NCBI GenBank assembly: GCA_946408825.1
Contig: CAMJTU010000001.1
Coordinates: 265,284 to 329,283 of the forward strand
Length of the DNA stretch: 64,000 nt
Reading direction: 5' to 3'
Origin: an uncultured Planctomycetaceae bacterium
GTDB taxonomy: Bacteria > Planctomycetota > Planctomycetia > Pirellulales > Thermoguttaceae
Notes under the pieces: generated by a model
What the model was told of the DNA's origin: nothing
Databases searched by the model: none
What the model saw: only the letters and a program-made list of their open reading frames with translations
Shown here: positions 34,201 through 42,128 of the stretch, one piece after another
Numbering within the stretch: the first letter of the stretch is position 1
Layout: the number at the start of each line of letters is the position of its first letter
Made by a program: the position numbers and the translations under genes

Positions 34201-35699
34201 CGCAGCGCTTTGACGTCGCCGTCGAGGGGCGTGAAACGGCGAAGAACGCGCTCAACGACTTCGGACCGAAATATCTGGTTCTCGGTCCCTTCCCGAAAGA
34301 CGCGGATTTCGCCGCGATCGAACAACGGCTCGCCGACGTCAAGGAAGTCGTCCCGAATTCGACGATCAACGTCGACGGGACCGAGCGTCGCTGGAACGTC
34401 GGCTCCTTCTCTTGGCGCTGGGGCGTCGAAGGAAACCCCGGACGCGAAGGGTATCACGGTCTCAAAGAACGAATCGACTCGCGGTTCATCGCGCTTGGCA
34501 AACTGACCGGCGGCTTCAATGAGAAAATCTACGCGCCCGAAGAATCCGGCTCCGTCTATTACGTTTGGACGACGGTTCCCGCAGGTTTCGCGGACGCGTC
34601 TTCGTCGGCTGGCGAGGGAATCGTCGACGTTTACGTCGGCGGCGGCGCGCCCGAGGCTCTCTGGGTTGGCGGGCGTCGCGTCGATTTTGAAAAAGACGTT
34701 AGAATCGTTTCGACTCCGGGTTCGTATTCTCCGGTTCTGATGCGATACGATTCCGTCGGACGCCGCGCGTGCGTCTTTATTGAACGCGACGGAGCGGCGG
34801 AAAAGGGCGTTTCAAAATTGATTGAAGCGAGCGGACTCGACGACGGCGCGTACAACGGTCTGTCGACGGGACTTCGCGAGGAGACTCCGGAGTTTGTCGT
34901 CGTTCCCGAAAAGCGCACACCTCTTGCGACCGTGTGGTTCGATACGCCGGGCGTCCTCGATTACGACGTTTACGGCGGGACGGACGTCGCGCCGCGACGA
35001 CTCGGGTTCGTCGCGCCTCCGGGACTTTTTGCGTTAATGATTCCAACGCGCGGCGAGTACAAAGCGCTTTATATCGACGGAAAAGAAACGGAAACGGCGC
35101 GAGCGTCCAAAACTAATATCGACGGTTTTACATACTGGCGCGGGCTTCAACGGAACGAAAGATTTAAACACGGCGCTCCCGAAGGACTCAGGGCTCTTTC
35201 CGACGCGCCTCTTTCGCCGGTTGTTGTTAGACTCGCCGCGCCCCTTGAGCGCGCGACGTTTGTCGAGGTTGAAATCGCGCCGATTCCCGGCGTTTACGAC
35301 GCGGCGCTCTGCACGGAACCGATCCGTTTGTTCTGCATAGAAGGGACGACGACGCTTGGCGATTGGAACAAACAAGGCGTTTTAGTCAACTATTCCGGCG
35401 GCGCGCGTTATACGAAGCGTTTCGATTGGACGCAAAAACTTGAAGACGGCGAGCGCGTCGTCCTTGACCTTGGTTCCGTGAGCGCGAGCTGTCGCGTCTG
35501 GCTCAACGGACGGCAGATCGGCGATCTACCGACTCCTCCGTGGACGATCGATCTGACGGACGCGATCGTCGACGGGGAGAATACGCTTGAGATCGATGTC
35601 TACAACACGGCGGCGAATTTTTACCACAATATCCCGACGAACTACGGGGCGAATCCTCCGTCGGGACTTATGGGGCCGGTAGAGCTGCGCGTCGAATAG
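31209..35699 (+). CDS. Large secreted glycoside hydrolase, GH106-like
   Basis: A 1496-residue protein with a signal peptide (hydrophobic core residues 10-24, cut near ATAQ at 31). The N-terminal segment PPSGYGEVPFWWWTGEELD, then LDELKKKGISGVQVNY, resembles the opening of family GH106 alpha-L-rhamnosidases. The C-terminus (VVLDLGSVSASCRVWLNGRQ, NTLEIDVYNTAANF) resembles a galactose-binding beta-sandwich of GH2-like enzymes. Between them lie a long catalytic region and further beta-rich modules. The ATG at 31209 is chosen because the signal peptide begins there; upstream codons give no signal. Likely acts on plant or host polysaccharide in the periplasm or outside. Exact specificity is unknown. 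Confidence 0.75.
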   Translation: MSAQSVKVRAFLWSAFLFLFFLSSPMTATAQESPVSFPERPEPGLREGFANPPSGYGEVPFWWWTGEELDVERLNWQLDELKKKGISGVQVNYAHQDVRNEVQPNWLTFPNEPEVFTDEWFAIFNRVRMHCRELGMGIGVSGYTLDWQNSPGNLFDRLIYSDKELQSRTIYVARRLDVKKGEKFSVVVERAPELLDESQSDDLIGIAAYRVGDFNDVRFLGADAKALASSSDVAENDSQVWVYRAKRVPHTLNPLHPDCGKRVVERFFQPFEDRVVKGTDETSTLGLEYFFQDELQLGTGELVWNDDLPQEFETRKGYPLWKALPAMLDADSGDLTEKYRLDFMDVRVRLAEERYFIPIFNWNARRGRIYACDPGSRGRNPSEFCDYFSAIRWYTAPGHDTPGGHADFIKNKVSSSIAHFYNRPRVWLEGYHSFGWGATPERLLFATNENFLFGANLLNLHGLYYTTYGGYWEWAPPCYHFRQPYWETFGSFLKYFERLSFALTRGVEQPEFVVLYPVSAYQSRLGGARACDVAFNAAQRIFQAGHDVLFIDDDSVARAEIVDGRLSVAGASHRVFVLPSIRGIRQKTLQKAYELYKSGGVVIVLDALPEATDGDGRRDETLKRVIDEMFAGGGKPESLVRNDFGGAAAFFSTRPSDGVNADVGDKTGSKGAVSKLRRYPGGFEGHWVWSPNLERDVRFKWVATGLSDESKEFDALFFCDNAGSAYVNGRAICAGADYSSGWRGKIALRNGDVVVLDGHDDDQPRRGSAGLFFALVADGKTVATAEDFRCEPGRSDDAWRKTRDGVDKLAAVDVGNVHVLHRTGVNSELGGAAPAPSGDDQLMWTRFDAFLKEFPLDAFDAETGAPCSVMKRATPEADVFFVMKGKKNAALTFRAAGRAELYNAWDGTSREIGATINDSENGQTTTIRWPYAEDQAGLVVFWRDEKPSRPLEPSPTTSKSAFKLPLDGEWRFKLMPTLDNRWGDFRLPARQDLIGAEAQRFDVAVEGRETAKNALNDFGPKYLVLGPFPKDADFAAIEQRLADVKEVVPNSTINVDGTERRWNVGSFSWRWGVEGNPGREGYHGLKERIDSRFIALGKLTGGFNEKIYAPEESGSVYYVWTTVPAGFADASSSAGEGIVDVYVGGGAPEALWVGGRRVDFEKDVRIVSTPGSYSPVLMRYDSVGRRACVFIERDGAAEKGVSKLIEASGLDDGAYNGLSTGLREETPEFVVVPEKRTPLATVWFDTPGVLDYDVYGGTDVAPRRLGFVAPPGLFALMIPTRGEYKALYIDGKETETARASKTNIDGFTYWRGLQRNERFKHGAPEGLRALSDAPLSPVVVRLAAPLERATFVEVEIAPIPGVYDAALCTEPIRLFCIEGTTTLGDWNKQGVLVNYSGGARYTKRFDWTQKLEDGERVVLDLGSVSASCRVWLNGRQIGDLPTPPWTIDLTDAIVDGENTLEIDVYNTAANFYHNIPTNYGANPPSGLMGPVELRVE

Positions 35700-35779
35700 C
35701 GTCTCGTCGCGCGTTTTCGAAATTCGCAGCCGTTGGCGTGAGTTTGCGCGCGAATGTCGCGGTTGGGCGTTTCCAAGTC

Positions 35780-35807
35780 TTGTCTAACGCGCTTTTACCG
35801 ATACAAT
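35780..35807 (+). promoter_or_regulatory. Candidate promoter of prfB
   Basis: TTGTCT (35780-35785), 16-base spacer, TACAAT (35802-35807), giving a leader of about 80 bases. Confidence 0.5.
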
Positions 35808-35826
35808 AGGGATCGGGATTTATGGG

Positions 35827-35858
35827 GGATCGGCGACGTTCTAACGCGTCGTCGATCC
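35827..35858 (+). other. Hairpin in the prfB leader
   Basis: GGATCGGCGACG (35827-35838) pairs with CGTCGTCGATCC (35847-35858), 12 pairs including one G-T. It lies between the candidate promoter and the ribosome binding site. It may control translation or be a weak terminator. Confidence 0.45.
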
Positions 35859-35891
35859 TTAACGTTTGTCAAGTAGGAGTCTAGACGTCCT

Positions 35892-36995
35892 ATGCCGGTA
35901 GAAAATGAACAGATTGCCCGCGCGCAGCAGATTCGCAACGGCCTTGATCAACTTAAAGCCTCTCTCGATTACGACGAAAAAAAGAAGGAAATCGGCGAGA
36001 TAGAAGAGCAGATGACGGCGCCTGGATTTTGGGACGACCAAGAGAAGGCGCAGGTTGTCGTTAGTCGTATCAAGGCGCTTAAGGCGCTCGTCAAGCCGAT
36101 GGACGAGATTATTAAGGAACTTGACGAGCTCGACGTTTTCTTTGAACTCGGTCAAGAGGACGAAGAGACCGCCGCGGAGATTCCCGCGAAGCTCGCGGAG
36201 GTCGAGAAAACGCTTCAGAATCTCCAGACGGCCGCGCTTCTCAACGGTCCTTTCGACGCGAACGACGCGATTCTCACAATCAACGCTCGCGACGGCGGCA
36301 CGGACGCGAACGACTGGGCGGAGATGCTCCTGCGCATGTACATGCTTTGGGCGCAGGCGAACGGCTATACGTGCGAAATTCTCGACCGCCAAGACAACGA
36401 AGAGGCGGGAATCAACAGCGCGTCGGTCATGATTCGCGGTCCGATGGCGTACGGATACCTCAAGGGAGAGATCGGAACGCACCGCCTTGTTCGCATTAGC
36501 CCCTTTAACTCGGAAGGCAAACGCCAGACGAGCTTTGCGGCGGTCGACGTGAACCCGGATATCGACGATTCGATCTCGGTCGATATCAAGCCGGAGGACG
36601 TGCGCGAAGACGTCTTTCGTTCGAGCGGCGCGGGCGGTCAGCATGTCAATAAGACGTCGAGCGCGATTCGTTTGACGCATATTCCGACGAATACGGTCGT
36701 TCAGTGTCAGAACGAACGCAGTCAGCACAAGAACCGCGCGACGGCGTGGAAGATGCTACGCGCCCGTCTTCTTCAACGCGAGGAAGAAAAGCGCGAACAA
36801 CAAATGTCTGAGAAATACAAGAACTTAGCGAAGGTTGGTTTCGGATCGCAGATTCGCAATTACTTCCTTCACCCTGATCAGCGTGTCAAGGATTCTCGAA
36901 CGGGGTATTCCGTCGGCAATTTCCATGAGGTTCTCGACGGCGGCGTCCAGCCCTTCATGGAAGAATACCTCCGCTGGCGCGTTAAGACCGACTAA
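35892..36995 (+). CDS. prfB: Peptide chain release factor 2, no programmed frameshift
   Basis: Recognises UAA and UGA stop codons and triggers peptide release. The 367-residue protein has the RF2 anticodon tripeptide SPF (residues 203-205) and the catalytic GGQ (248-250) in SGAGGQHVNKT. In most bacteria codon 25 or so is an in-frame UGA read by +1 frameshift. Here the equivalent SLDYD region (residues 24-28) is continuous, with no stop and no shift site, so that autoregulation is absent. AGGAG (35875-35879) lies 12 bases before the ATG. Confidence 0.96.
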   Translation: MPVENEQIARAQQIRNGLDQLKASLDYDEKKKEIGEIEEQMTAPGFWDDQEKAQVVVSRIKALKALVKPMDEIIKELDELDVFFELGQEDEETAAEIPAKLAEVEKTLQNLQTAALLNGPFDANDAILTINARDGGTDANDWAEMLLRMYMLWAQANGYTCEILDRQDNEEAGINSASVMIRGPMAYGYLKGEIGTHRLVRISPFNSEGKRQTSFAAVDVNPDIDDSISVDIKPEDVREDVFRSSGAGGQHVNKTSSAIRLTHIPTNTVVQCQNERSQHKNRATAWKMLRARLLQREEEKREQQMSEKYKNLAKVGFGSQIRNYFLHPDQRVKDSRTGYSVGNFHEVLDGGVQPFMEEYLRWRVKTD

Positions 36996-37137
36996 GACGT
37001 CGGCGTTCGGAGAGTATTCAGGGGAAAGGCAAGTCTAAGACGAAGCGAACCTCGCTGGCGACGACGCTCGACGTTAAAACGCGAGTCGAGACGTTTTAAA
37101 TCTCATGAAATCGCTTAAAATGGACGCTGAATAAGTC

Positions 37138-37166
37138 CTGACCACGACGTGCGTTCCGGTTAAAAT
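37138..37166 (+). promoter_or_regulatory. Candidate promoter upstream of the polytopic membrane protein
   Basis: CTGACC (37138-37143), 17-base spacer, TAAAAT (37161-37166). Confidence 0.4.
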
Positions 37167-37191
37167 CAGAGCGACGTCGCTCGAAACGTTC

Positions 37192-37240
37192 GACGGACGT
37201 CTCGTTTCCGAGTTATCTCGAGACGTTCCGTCTGTTTTTT
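37192..37240 (+). terminator. Terminator-like hairpin just before the membrane-protein gene
   Basis: GACGGACGTCTCG (37192-37204) pairs with CGAGACGTTCCGTC (37219-37232) with one bulged base, followed by TGTTTTTT. It sits after a candidate promoter and only seven bases before the GAGGAG ribosome binding site. It may therefore be the prfB terminator or a transcription attenuator. Confidence 0.6.
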
Positions 37241-37258
37241 CCCGCAGAGGAGTCAGCG

Positions 37259-38944
37259 ATGCCAACTTCGCTTTTTCAATATGAGATGTTGCCGACGACG
37301 TGGTTCTATCTTTCGTCGTTGCTGATCTTTGCGGTCTTCGGTCGTTTCAATCGCATTTTGAGCGTTCGTAATCTCGACGTCTTGACGCTTGTCCTGCTGT
37401 CGCCCGGACTTGTTTACGTCGCGATGGGCTCGGCGTTTCAAGGGTATCTTTGGCTTCTCGTTTTTGGCGCGTTTCTGTTTTTGCGCCTTGCCTTCGACGT
37501 GTTCCTCCGGCGACGACCTCTCATGACGCCGAACATGAACTTCATGGGGCTCGCCTTTTCTTGTATCGCGGCTTCGGCGTTTATGATTCCTAACCTTTTC
37601 ATGAATCGCGGCGACGCTTGCGAATCTCCTCGCGCATGGCGGCTTGAACAGATTCTTGCCGCCGCCGACGAAGCGGATCCCAGTCGGAGCCAGATTTCAA
37701 ACTGGCCGGGCTATCCTCCGTTTTTACAGGCGACCGCCGACGTCGACCGTTTCTTCGCTCCGTCGCAGATCGCATGGAGTCGCGCTGTCGCCGATATGCG
37801 GATGCGAAAACGCCTTTCTAGCGACGTCGACTTCTTTGGTTTTTCCATTAAGGAAGATTCGGCGCGTAAAAAACGACCTGCCGCGCGCGCGGTACGCTGG
37901 GCGTCGGGCGCCTCTGACGAGCATGATTTTGAGTTTGACTCCGCGACGAATTCGCGTGATTTGGAACAGGAGGGCGAGGGTTCGCTTTATCCTGAGAGTC
38001 TCAACGGCGTGCGCGCCGCGCTCGTTCTTCCGAACGCTCCTGTCGCGCCGAGCGTCGTCGACGCGGACTTCTCCGGCGCCACGGACCAACCGGCGTTCGA
38101 AGGCTTTTTGGCCGACGAGCCTAACGCGCTCGACGTCGCCGACGAACGCGAGTCTTCTGACTCTGAATTTCTGAGCATGGGCGATTCCGCGAGTTTTCGC
38201 TGGCAGCCGCTGTCGCAAGAGGGCGCGCTCATTGTCCTGTGCGTTATCTGCCTGCAGATTGGAGTCGTCGTGACGATGATTCTGATCGGACGCGTTCATT
38301 TCGGCTCGGTTCAGACGGGCTGCGCCGCCGCGCTTCTCTACCTGTTGCTTCCGTATATCAACCAGTTTTCGGCGCGACTTGACCATATTGCGCCCGCGCT
38401 TTTGATTCTTCTCGCCGTTCTCCTTTATCGCCGTCCGTTTTTGGCTGGGATGGCGCTCGGAATCGCGGGATCGCTCGTTTTTTATCCCTTCTTGCTTCTT
38501 CCTCTTTGGATCGCTTTTTACTGGAAGAAGGGACTGGGACGTTTCCTTACGGGGAGCACCGCCGTCGTGTTGACAATGGCGGTCGTTTTGCTCTTTATTC
38601 GAGATCCCGATCTTCCTTACGTCGACGCGCTGGAGTCGATGTTTGGAAACCATTCGTTGCTTCTGCGCCGTTCAGACGACGTTTGGGAATACCTTCCGCG
38701 ATTCTACCGGATTCCAATCATCTCGATCTTTGGCGTTTTCTGTTTTGGCTATGCGTTTTTTGTCCCGCAGAAAAATCTTGCGACGCTGACGTCGTGTTCC
38801 GCCGCGTTGATGCTTGGCGTTCAGTTTTGGATGGGAAGACAGGGCGGCCTTTATATGGCGTGGTATTTGCCGCTTGCGATTCTCACGGCTTTTCGTCCCA
38901 ATCTTTCAGACAGAACGGCGGTCGCTTCCGTCGTCGACTTCTGA
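37259..38944 (+). CDS. Polytopic membrane protein of unknown function
   Basis: A 561-residue protein that I cannot assign to a family. It has about four membrane helices in residues 15-120, then a hydrophilic segment (about 125-315) rich in acidic residues, and a second helical bundle of eight or so segments from residue 320 onward, ending near NLSDRTAVASVVDF. The layout (helices, soluble insert, helices with Arg-rich cytoplasmic loops) is reminiscent of glycosyltransferase-87-like or other planctomycete membrane proteins, but no catalytic motif is certain. GAGGAG (37247-37252) fixes the ATG at 37259. Confidence 0.8.
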   Translation: MPTSLFQYEMLPTTWFYLSSLLIFAVFGRFNRILSVRNLDVLTLVLLSPGLVYVAMGSAFQGYLWLLVFGAFLFLRLAFDVFLRRRPLMTPNMNFMGLAFSCIAASAFMIPNLFMNRGDACESPRAWRLEQILAAADEADPSRSQISNWPGYPPFLQATADVDRFFAPSQIAWSRAVADMRMRKRLSSDVDFFGFSIKEDSARKKRPAARAVRWASGASDEHDFEFDSATNSRDLEQEGEGSLYPESLNGVRAALVLPNAPVAPSVVDADFSGATDQPAFEGFLADEPNALDVADERESSDSEFLSMGDSASFRWQPLSQEGALIVLCVICLQIGVVVTMILIGRVHFGSVQTGCAAALLYLLLPYINQFSARLDHIAPALLILLAVLLYRRPFLAGMALGIAGSLVFYPFLLLPLWIAFYWKKGLGRFLTGSTAVVLTMAVVLLFIRDPDLPYVDALESMFGNHSLLLRRSDDVWEYLPRFYRIPIISIFGVFCFGYAFFVPQKNLATLTSCSAALMLGVQFWMGRQGGLYMAWYLPLAILTAFRPNLSDRTAVASVVDF

Positions 38945-38957
38945 TTTTTAACGACCC

Positions 38958-38985
38958 TTGAAAAATGGGCGTTTTTGACTATATT
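38958..38985 (+). promoter_or_regulatory. Candidate promoter of the DUF2868-DUF3482 pair
   Basis: TTGAAA (38958-38963), 16-base spacer, TATATT (38980-38985). A short hairpin with ACGCT/AGCGT and six T residues (38987-39009) follows. Confidence 0.5.
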
Positions 38986-39059
38986 GACGCTTTAGGAAGG
39001 AGCGTTTTTTACGATGATTTAACGCGCCGTACAAACGGTTTGACAACAAGGAAACGTCG

Positions 39060-42000
39060 ATGAAGTTACGAGCGAAAACACGCACGAAAACGCGCCCGCT
39101 GGACTGGATTGTCATTCAGTGGGCGCGCGCGTGCGAAGAACGACTCAATCCGAACGTCGCCGAACTTGAGCGCGTCGTCGTCGAACGCGACTCCGGAGGA
39201 CGCCTTGCCGATCCGACGGCGTACCTTCACGCGCGCGCCGTCGAGACGCTTAAGCTTTTCGACGCGCCGGTCGAACGCTGGCTCGAACGGTTGCGACGCG
39301 TTCAGATTGCCTCCGCTGTTCTCGTCGTTGCGCTCGGCGCGGTCGTCTTTCCGTTTGCGCGAGTCAAAACGATTCTTGACGACGGCGTGAATCTCGCGGG
39401 TCCCTTCCTGTTTTTCCTTCTGTCGCAGATTTTTTTCTTAGTTCTCGCGCTGGCGCTCGCGGCTCTTATCGTCGTCATGGGCGGAATACGGCGGGCGCTT
39501 GGGCGCGACCGTCCCGTGAGCTTTTCAGAGAAGGTCGTTCAAACGCTTTCCAGCGTCGTCGGTTCGTTTGCGATCATGGTCGTTCGACGTTACGCGCCGG
39601 TCGTCTATAAGTTGTTTGGCCGTCCGTCGCGAGAACGTTTCGCTTGGCATGCGCAGAGCAGCGCCGCGCGTCGCGAAAGGGAAAGCAGTTCGGAGGCGGC
39701 GCAGGAGCGGGAACGCCGTTTGGAAGAAGCGAGGAGCGCCGGCGCTTGCTTTTGGGACGTGCTTTTTTCGCGTTCGCGCATGATTACGTTCTGGGGCGGC
39801 GCGCTTTCCCACACGTTTTGGGCGTCGTGTTCGCTCTGCGTACTCGTTATTCTTGCGGCGCGAATGCAAGGAAATCGCTACGATTACTGCTGGCATACGT
39901 CCCTTGAGGACGAGCGTGTCGTAAAGAAGGGCGTCGATTTTTTAGGCGCTCCGATCGCGGCGCTAGGAGGTTCCGTTCCGTCAGACGAGGACGTCGCGGC
40001 GCTCTTTGACGACGATTTGAGGCCTTCGAAGGAATCTCGTTCCGCGAAGGGCGCGGCGACGGACGGCGCCGTCGAAGAACTTCGCCGAACGGCGGCGGAA
40101 ACGCGCGCGCGATGGTCTTACTTTCTACTGGCGATCGTTTTCGTGTGGTGCATTGTTCCGCGACTTCTTCTCGTGGCGATTTACGCTCTTCTTTACCGCC
40201 ATGCGGAGCGCGACTTCAGACCTGATCTCGACGATCCCTTTTTCCGCGCGATTATCGACCGCGCCGAGGGGTACCGTTCGACGACCCTTGCCGTCATGGC
40301 GCCGGAATCGGAGGACGACGCGGAAGCGGAAGAAGCGCCCGTCTCCGAACCCGCCGCGCCGATTTGGAACTCTAATAAAGACGTTAAGAAGCAGGTCTCC
40401 AAATCGTTGGAAAAGTCAAACGCCGACGTCGTTTCTAAGTCTAGCGAAACGTCCGTCGCCGTCGCGAGTTTGTCCGAAAAGGCTGACGGTTCCCCAACGT
40501 CAGACAGGGGGTTGGAATCGGTCGTGTCCGCTTCTTCCTCCGCTTCCGCAGGCGTCGTGAACGAGGTTCCTCAAGAGACCGTGGAGAGCGCGTCTGGTTC
40601 CGGAAACGTCGTTCCTGATAGAACCGTCGATTTGTCGAAAGAAACTCCCGAAGAAATCGAAACAAATCGCCTGACGTCGGCGTTGGCTTCGATCGGAGGA
40701 TTAACGGAGAGCGCGTTTTCATTTCGTCCCAAACCTATTGGACCGGCGCTCGTCTTTTGTTACGACGTCGCGGTCGACGAGAGTTTGGAGCGCGAATTGA
40801 TCGGCGTCAAACGCGAACTCGCGCTCTTTGGCGACGCGGCGGATTTTGACGTAAAGAGCGCGCTGCGCGAGTATCTCGAGACGAACGGCGACAAGGTCGA
40901 GCTTTGCGTCGTTTTTACGGACGTCGGACTGCCCCCGGCGCGGCATTTTGTCCGATTTATGCGCGACGTTCTTACGCCGGCGCTTCCAAACGCGAGCATT
41001 GTCGTCGTTCTTTCGGGGAGCGAGCGGATGCGTTTAAAGTTTGCCACGGCTGTCTCCGCCGTCGGCGAGCGTGTCGAAGATTGGACGAAGACTCTCGAAG
41101 CGATGGCGCGCGCTTCCGGCAAAACGATAACGCCTACGTTCTATTACGACGCGGAACTTAACTTGCCCGAACCGCGCGCGCGACTTCAGGCGTTTTTGAG
41201 CGGGGCCGACGAATCTGAGAGGTTGCGGAACACGCCGCGCAATCTCGCGAAATGGGACGCGGCGTCGAAACTGATTCTCCAAGAGAGCCGCTCGATTTAC
41301 GACGCGCCGACGTTCGCCGCAAACGACGAAACGGAACGGCTTCGTACTTCTCGCGTAAGCGGCGAAATATTTAAGATTTACAGCGACGAGGTTGGCAAGG
41401 CTGCGTACTTGGGACGGTCGAAATTCAACGCCGGCTTGGGGCCCGAGGTCGCTTCACGATTTGTCAATTCAAAACTAGGCGAGGGGATTTCGCAGCGCGT
41501 CGGAGAACTTGGCCTATCGTCTGATTTCATCGAAAGCCGGATGACGGCGGCGCTTGGACTTAGCGGAAGATTGCGGTCGCTCTGCGGCAAACTGAGTCCG
41601 AAATGCGCGCTAGCGGCGGCGTCTGTCGGGCTTTCGGTTCCTGTCGTCGTCGCGTTTGCGCCGCTGTTAGGGGGCGCGGTTACGACGTCGGCGGTTCTCG
41701 CGACGCTCGGCGCCGTCGGGTCGGCGCTTCCCGCGTCTCTTGTTTCCGGCGCGGCCGCGGGCGCGCTTGGCGCGCTGGCGCCGGAAGCGTTGAAAAAGGG
41801 CGCCGCGAAATTCGTGGAGAAGATTTCAGGCAGGGCGACGACGTCAGAACCGCAAACGGCGTCGGACGCGGCGGCGCCCGCGTTAGATCGTCAGACTGCG
41901 GTTGCGACGCTGGTTTATACGACGGCGACTTGGGCGGCGGCGCTTGAACTTCAAGGGCTCGCCGAAGGCGTCGTCGTTGAAAAGCTCCCTGAGGTTTTGA

Positions 42001-42095
42001 AGCCGCTTGAAGATTCGCCTCTTGATTCCGCCGCCGTCGTCGAAAACGCGTTGGCGGCGACGCGCGTGGCGCTCGCGGGGGTTCCGCTCGTTTAG
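39060..42095 (+). CDS. DUF2868-type membrane protein, expanded
   Basis: A 1011-residue protein whose N-terminal part fits DUF2868: a soluble start, paired membrane helices at about residues 88-108 and 118-145, another at about 245-265 and one at about 350-375. An acidic, Ser-rich, probably disordered linker (about 405-555) follows. Then comes a soluble alpha/beta part (ALVFCYDVAVDESLE, ELCVVFTDVGLPP, SIVVVLSGSERM) and a C-terminal Ala/Gly-rich hydrophobic region (about 855-910). It is much longer than usual for the family. The stop is 33 bases before the DUF3482 GTPase gene, the partner seen beside DUF2868 in other bacteria. Function unknown. Confidence 0.75.
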   Translation: MKLRAKTRTKTRPLDWIVIQWARACEERLNPNVAELERVVVERDSGGRLADPTAYLHARAVETLKLFDAPVERWLERLRRVQIASAVLVVALGAVVFPFARVKTILDDGVNLAGPFLFFLLSQIFFLVLALALAALIVVMGGIRRALGRDRPVSFSEKVVQTLSSVVGSFAIMVVRRYAPVVYKLFGRPSRERFAWHAQSSAARRERESSSEAAQERERRLEEARSAGACFWDVLFSRSRMITFWGGALSHTFWASCSLCVLVILAARMQGNRYDYCWHTSLEDERVVKKGVDFLGAPIAALGGSVPSDEDVAALFDDDLRPSKESRSAKGAATDGAVEELRRTAAETRARWSYFLLAIVFVWCIVPRLLLVAIYALLYRHAERDFRPDLDDPFFRAIIDRAEGYRSTTLAVMAPESEDDAEAEEAPVSEPAAPIWNSNKDVKKQVSKSLEKSNADVVSKSSETSVAVASLSEKADGSPTSDRGLESVVSASSSASAGVVNEVPQETVESASGSGNVVPDRTVDLSKETPEEIETNRLTSALASIGGLTESAFSFRPKPIGPALVFCYDVAVDESLERELIGVKRELALFGDAADFDVKSALREYLETNGDKVELCVVFTDVGLPPARHFVRFMRDVLTPALPNASIVVVLSGSERMRLKFATAVSAVGERVEDWTKTLEAMARASGKTITPTFYYDAELNLPEPRARLQAFLSGADESERLRNTPRNLAKWDAASKLILQESRSIYDAPTFAANDETERLRTSRVSGEIFKIYSDEVGKAAYLGRSKFNAGLGPEVASRFVNSKLGEGISQRVGELGLSSDFIESRMTAALGLSGRLRSLCGKLSPKCALAAASVGLSVPVVVAFAPLLGGAVTTSAVLATLGAVGSALPASLVSGAAAGALGALAPEALKKGAAKFVEKISGRATTSEPQTASDAAAPALDRQTAVATLVYTTATWAAALELQGLAEGVVVEKLPEVLKPLEDSPLDSAAVVENALAATRVALAGVPLV

Positions 42096-42128
42096 AGCGA
42101 CGGTCGGATTTGAAAGGACGACGTCGAA

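Noticed and set aside
35892..35980. Programmed +1 frameshift in prfB
   Set aside because: The frame is continuous from the ATG and the UGA and slippery CUU are absent.
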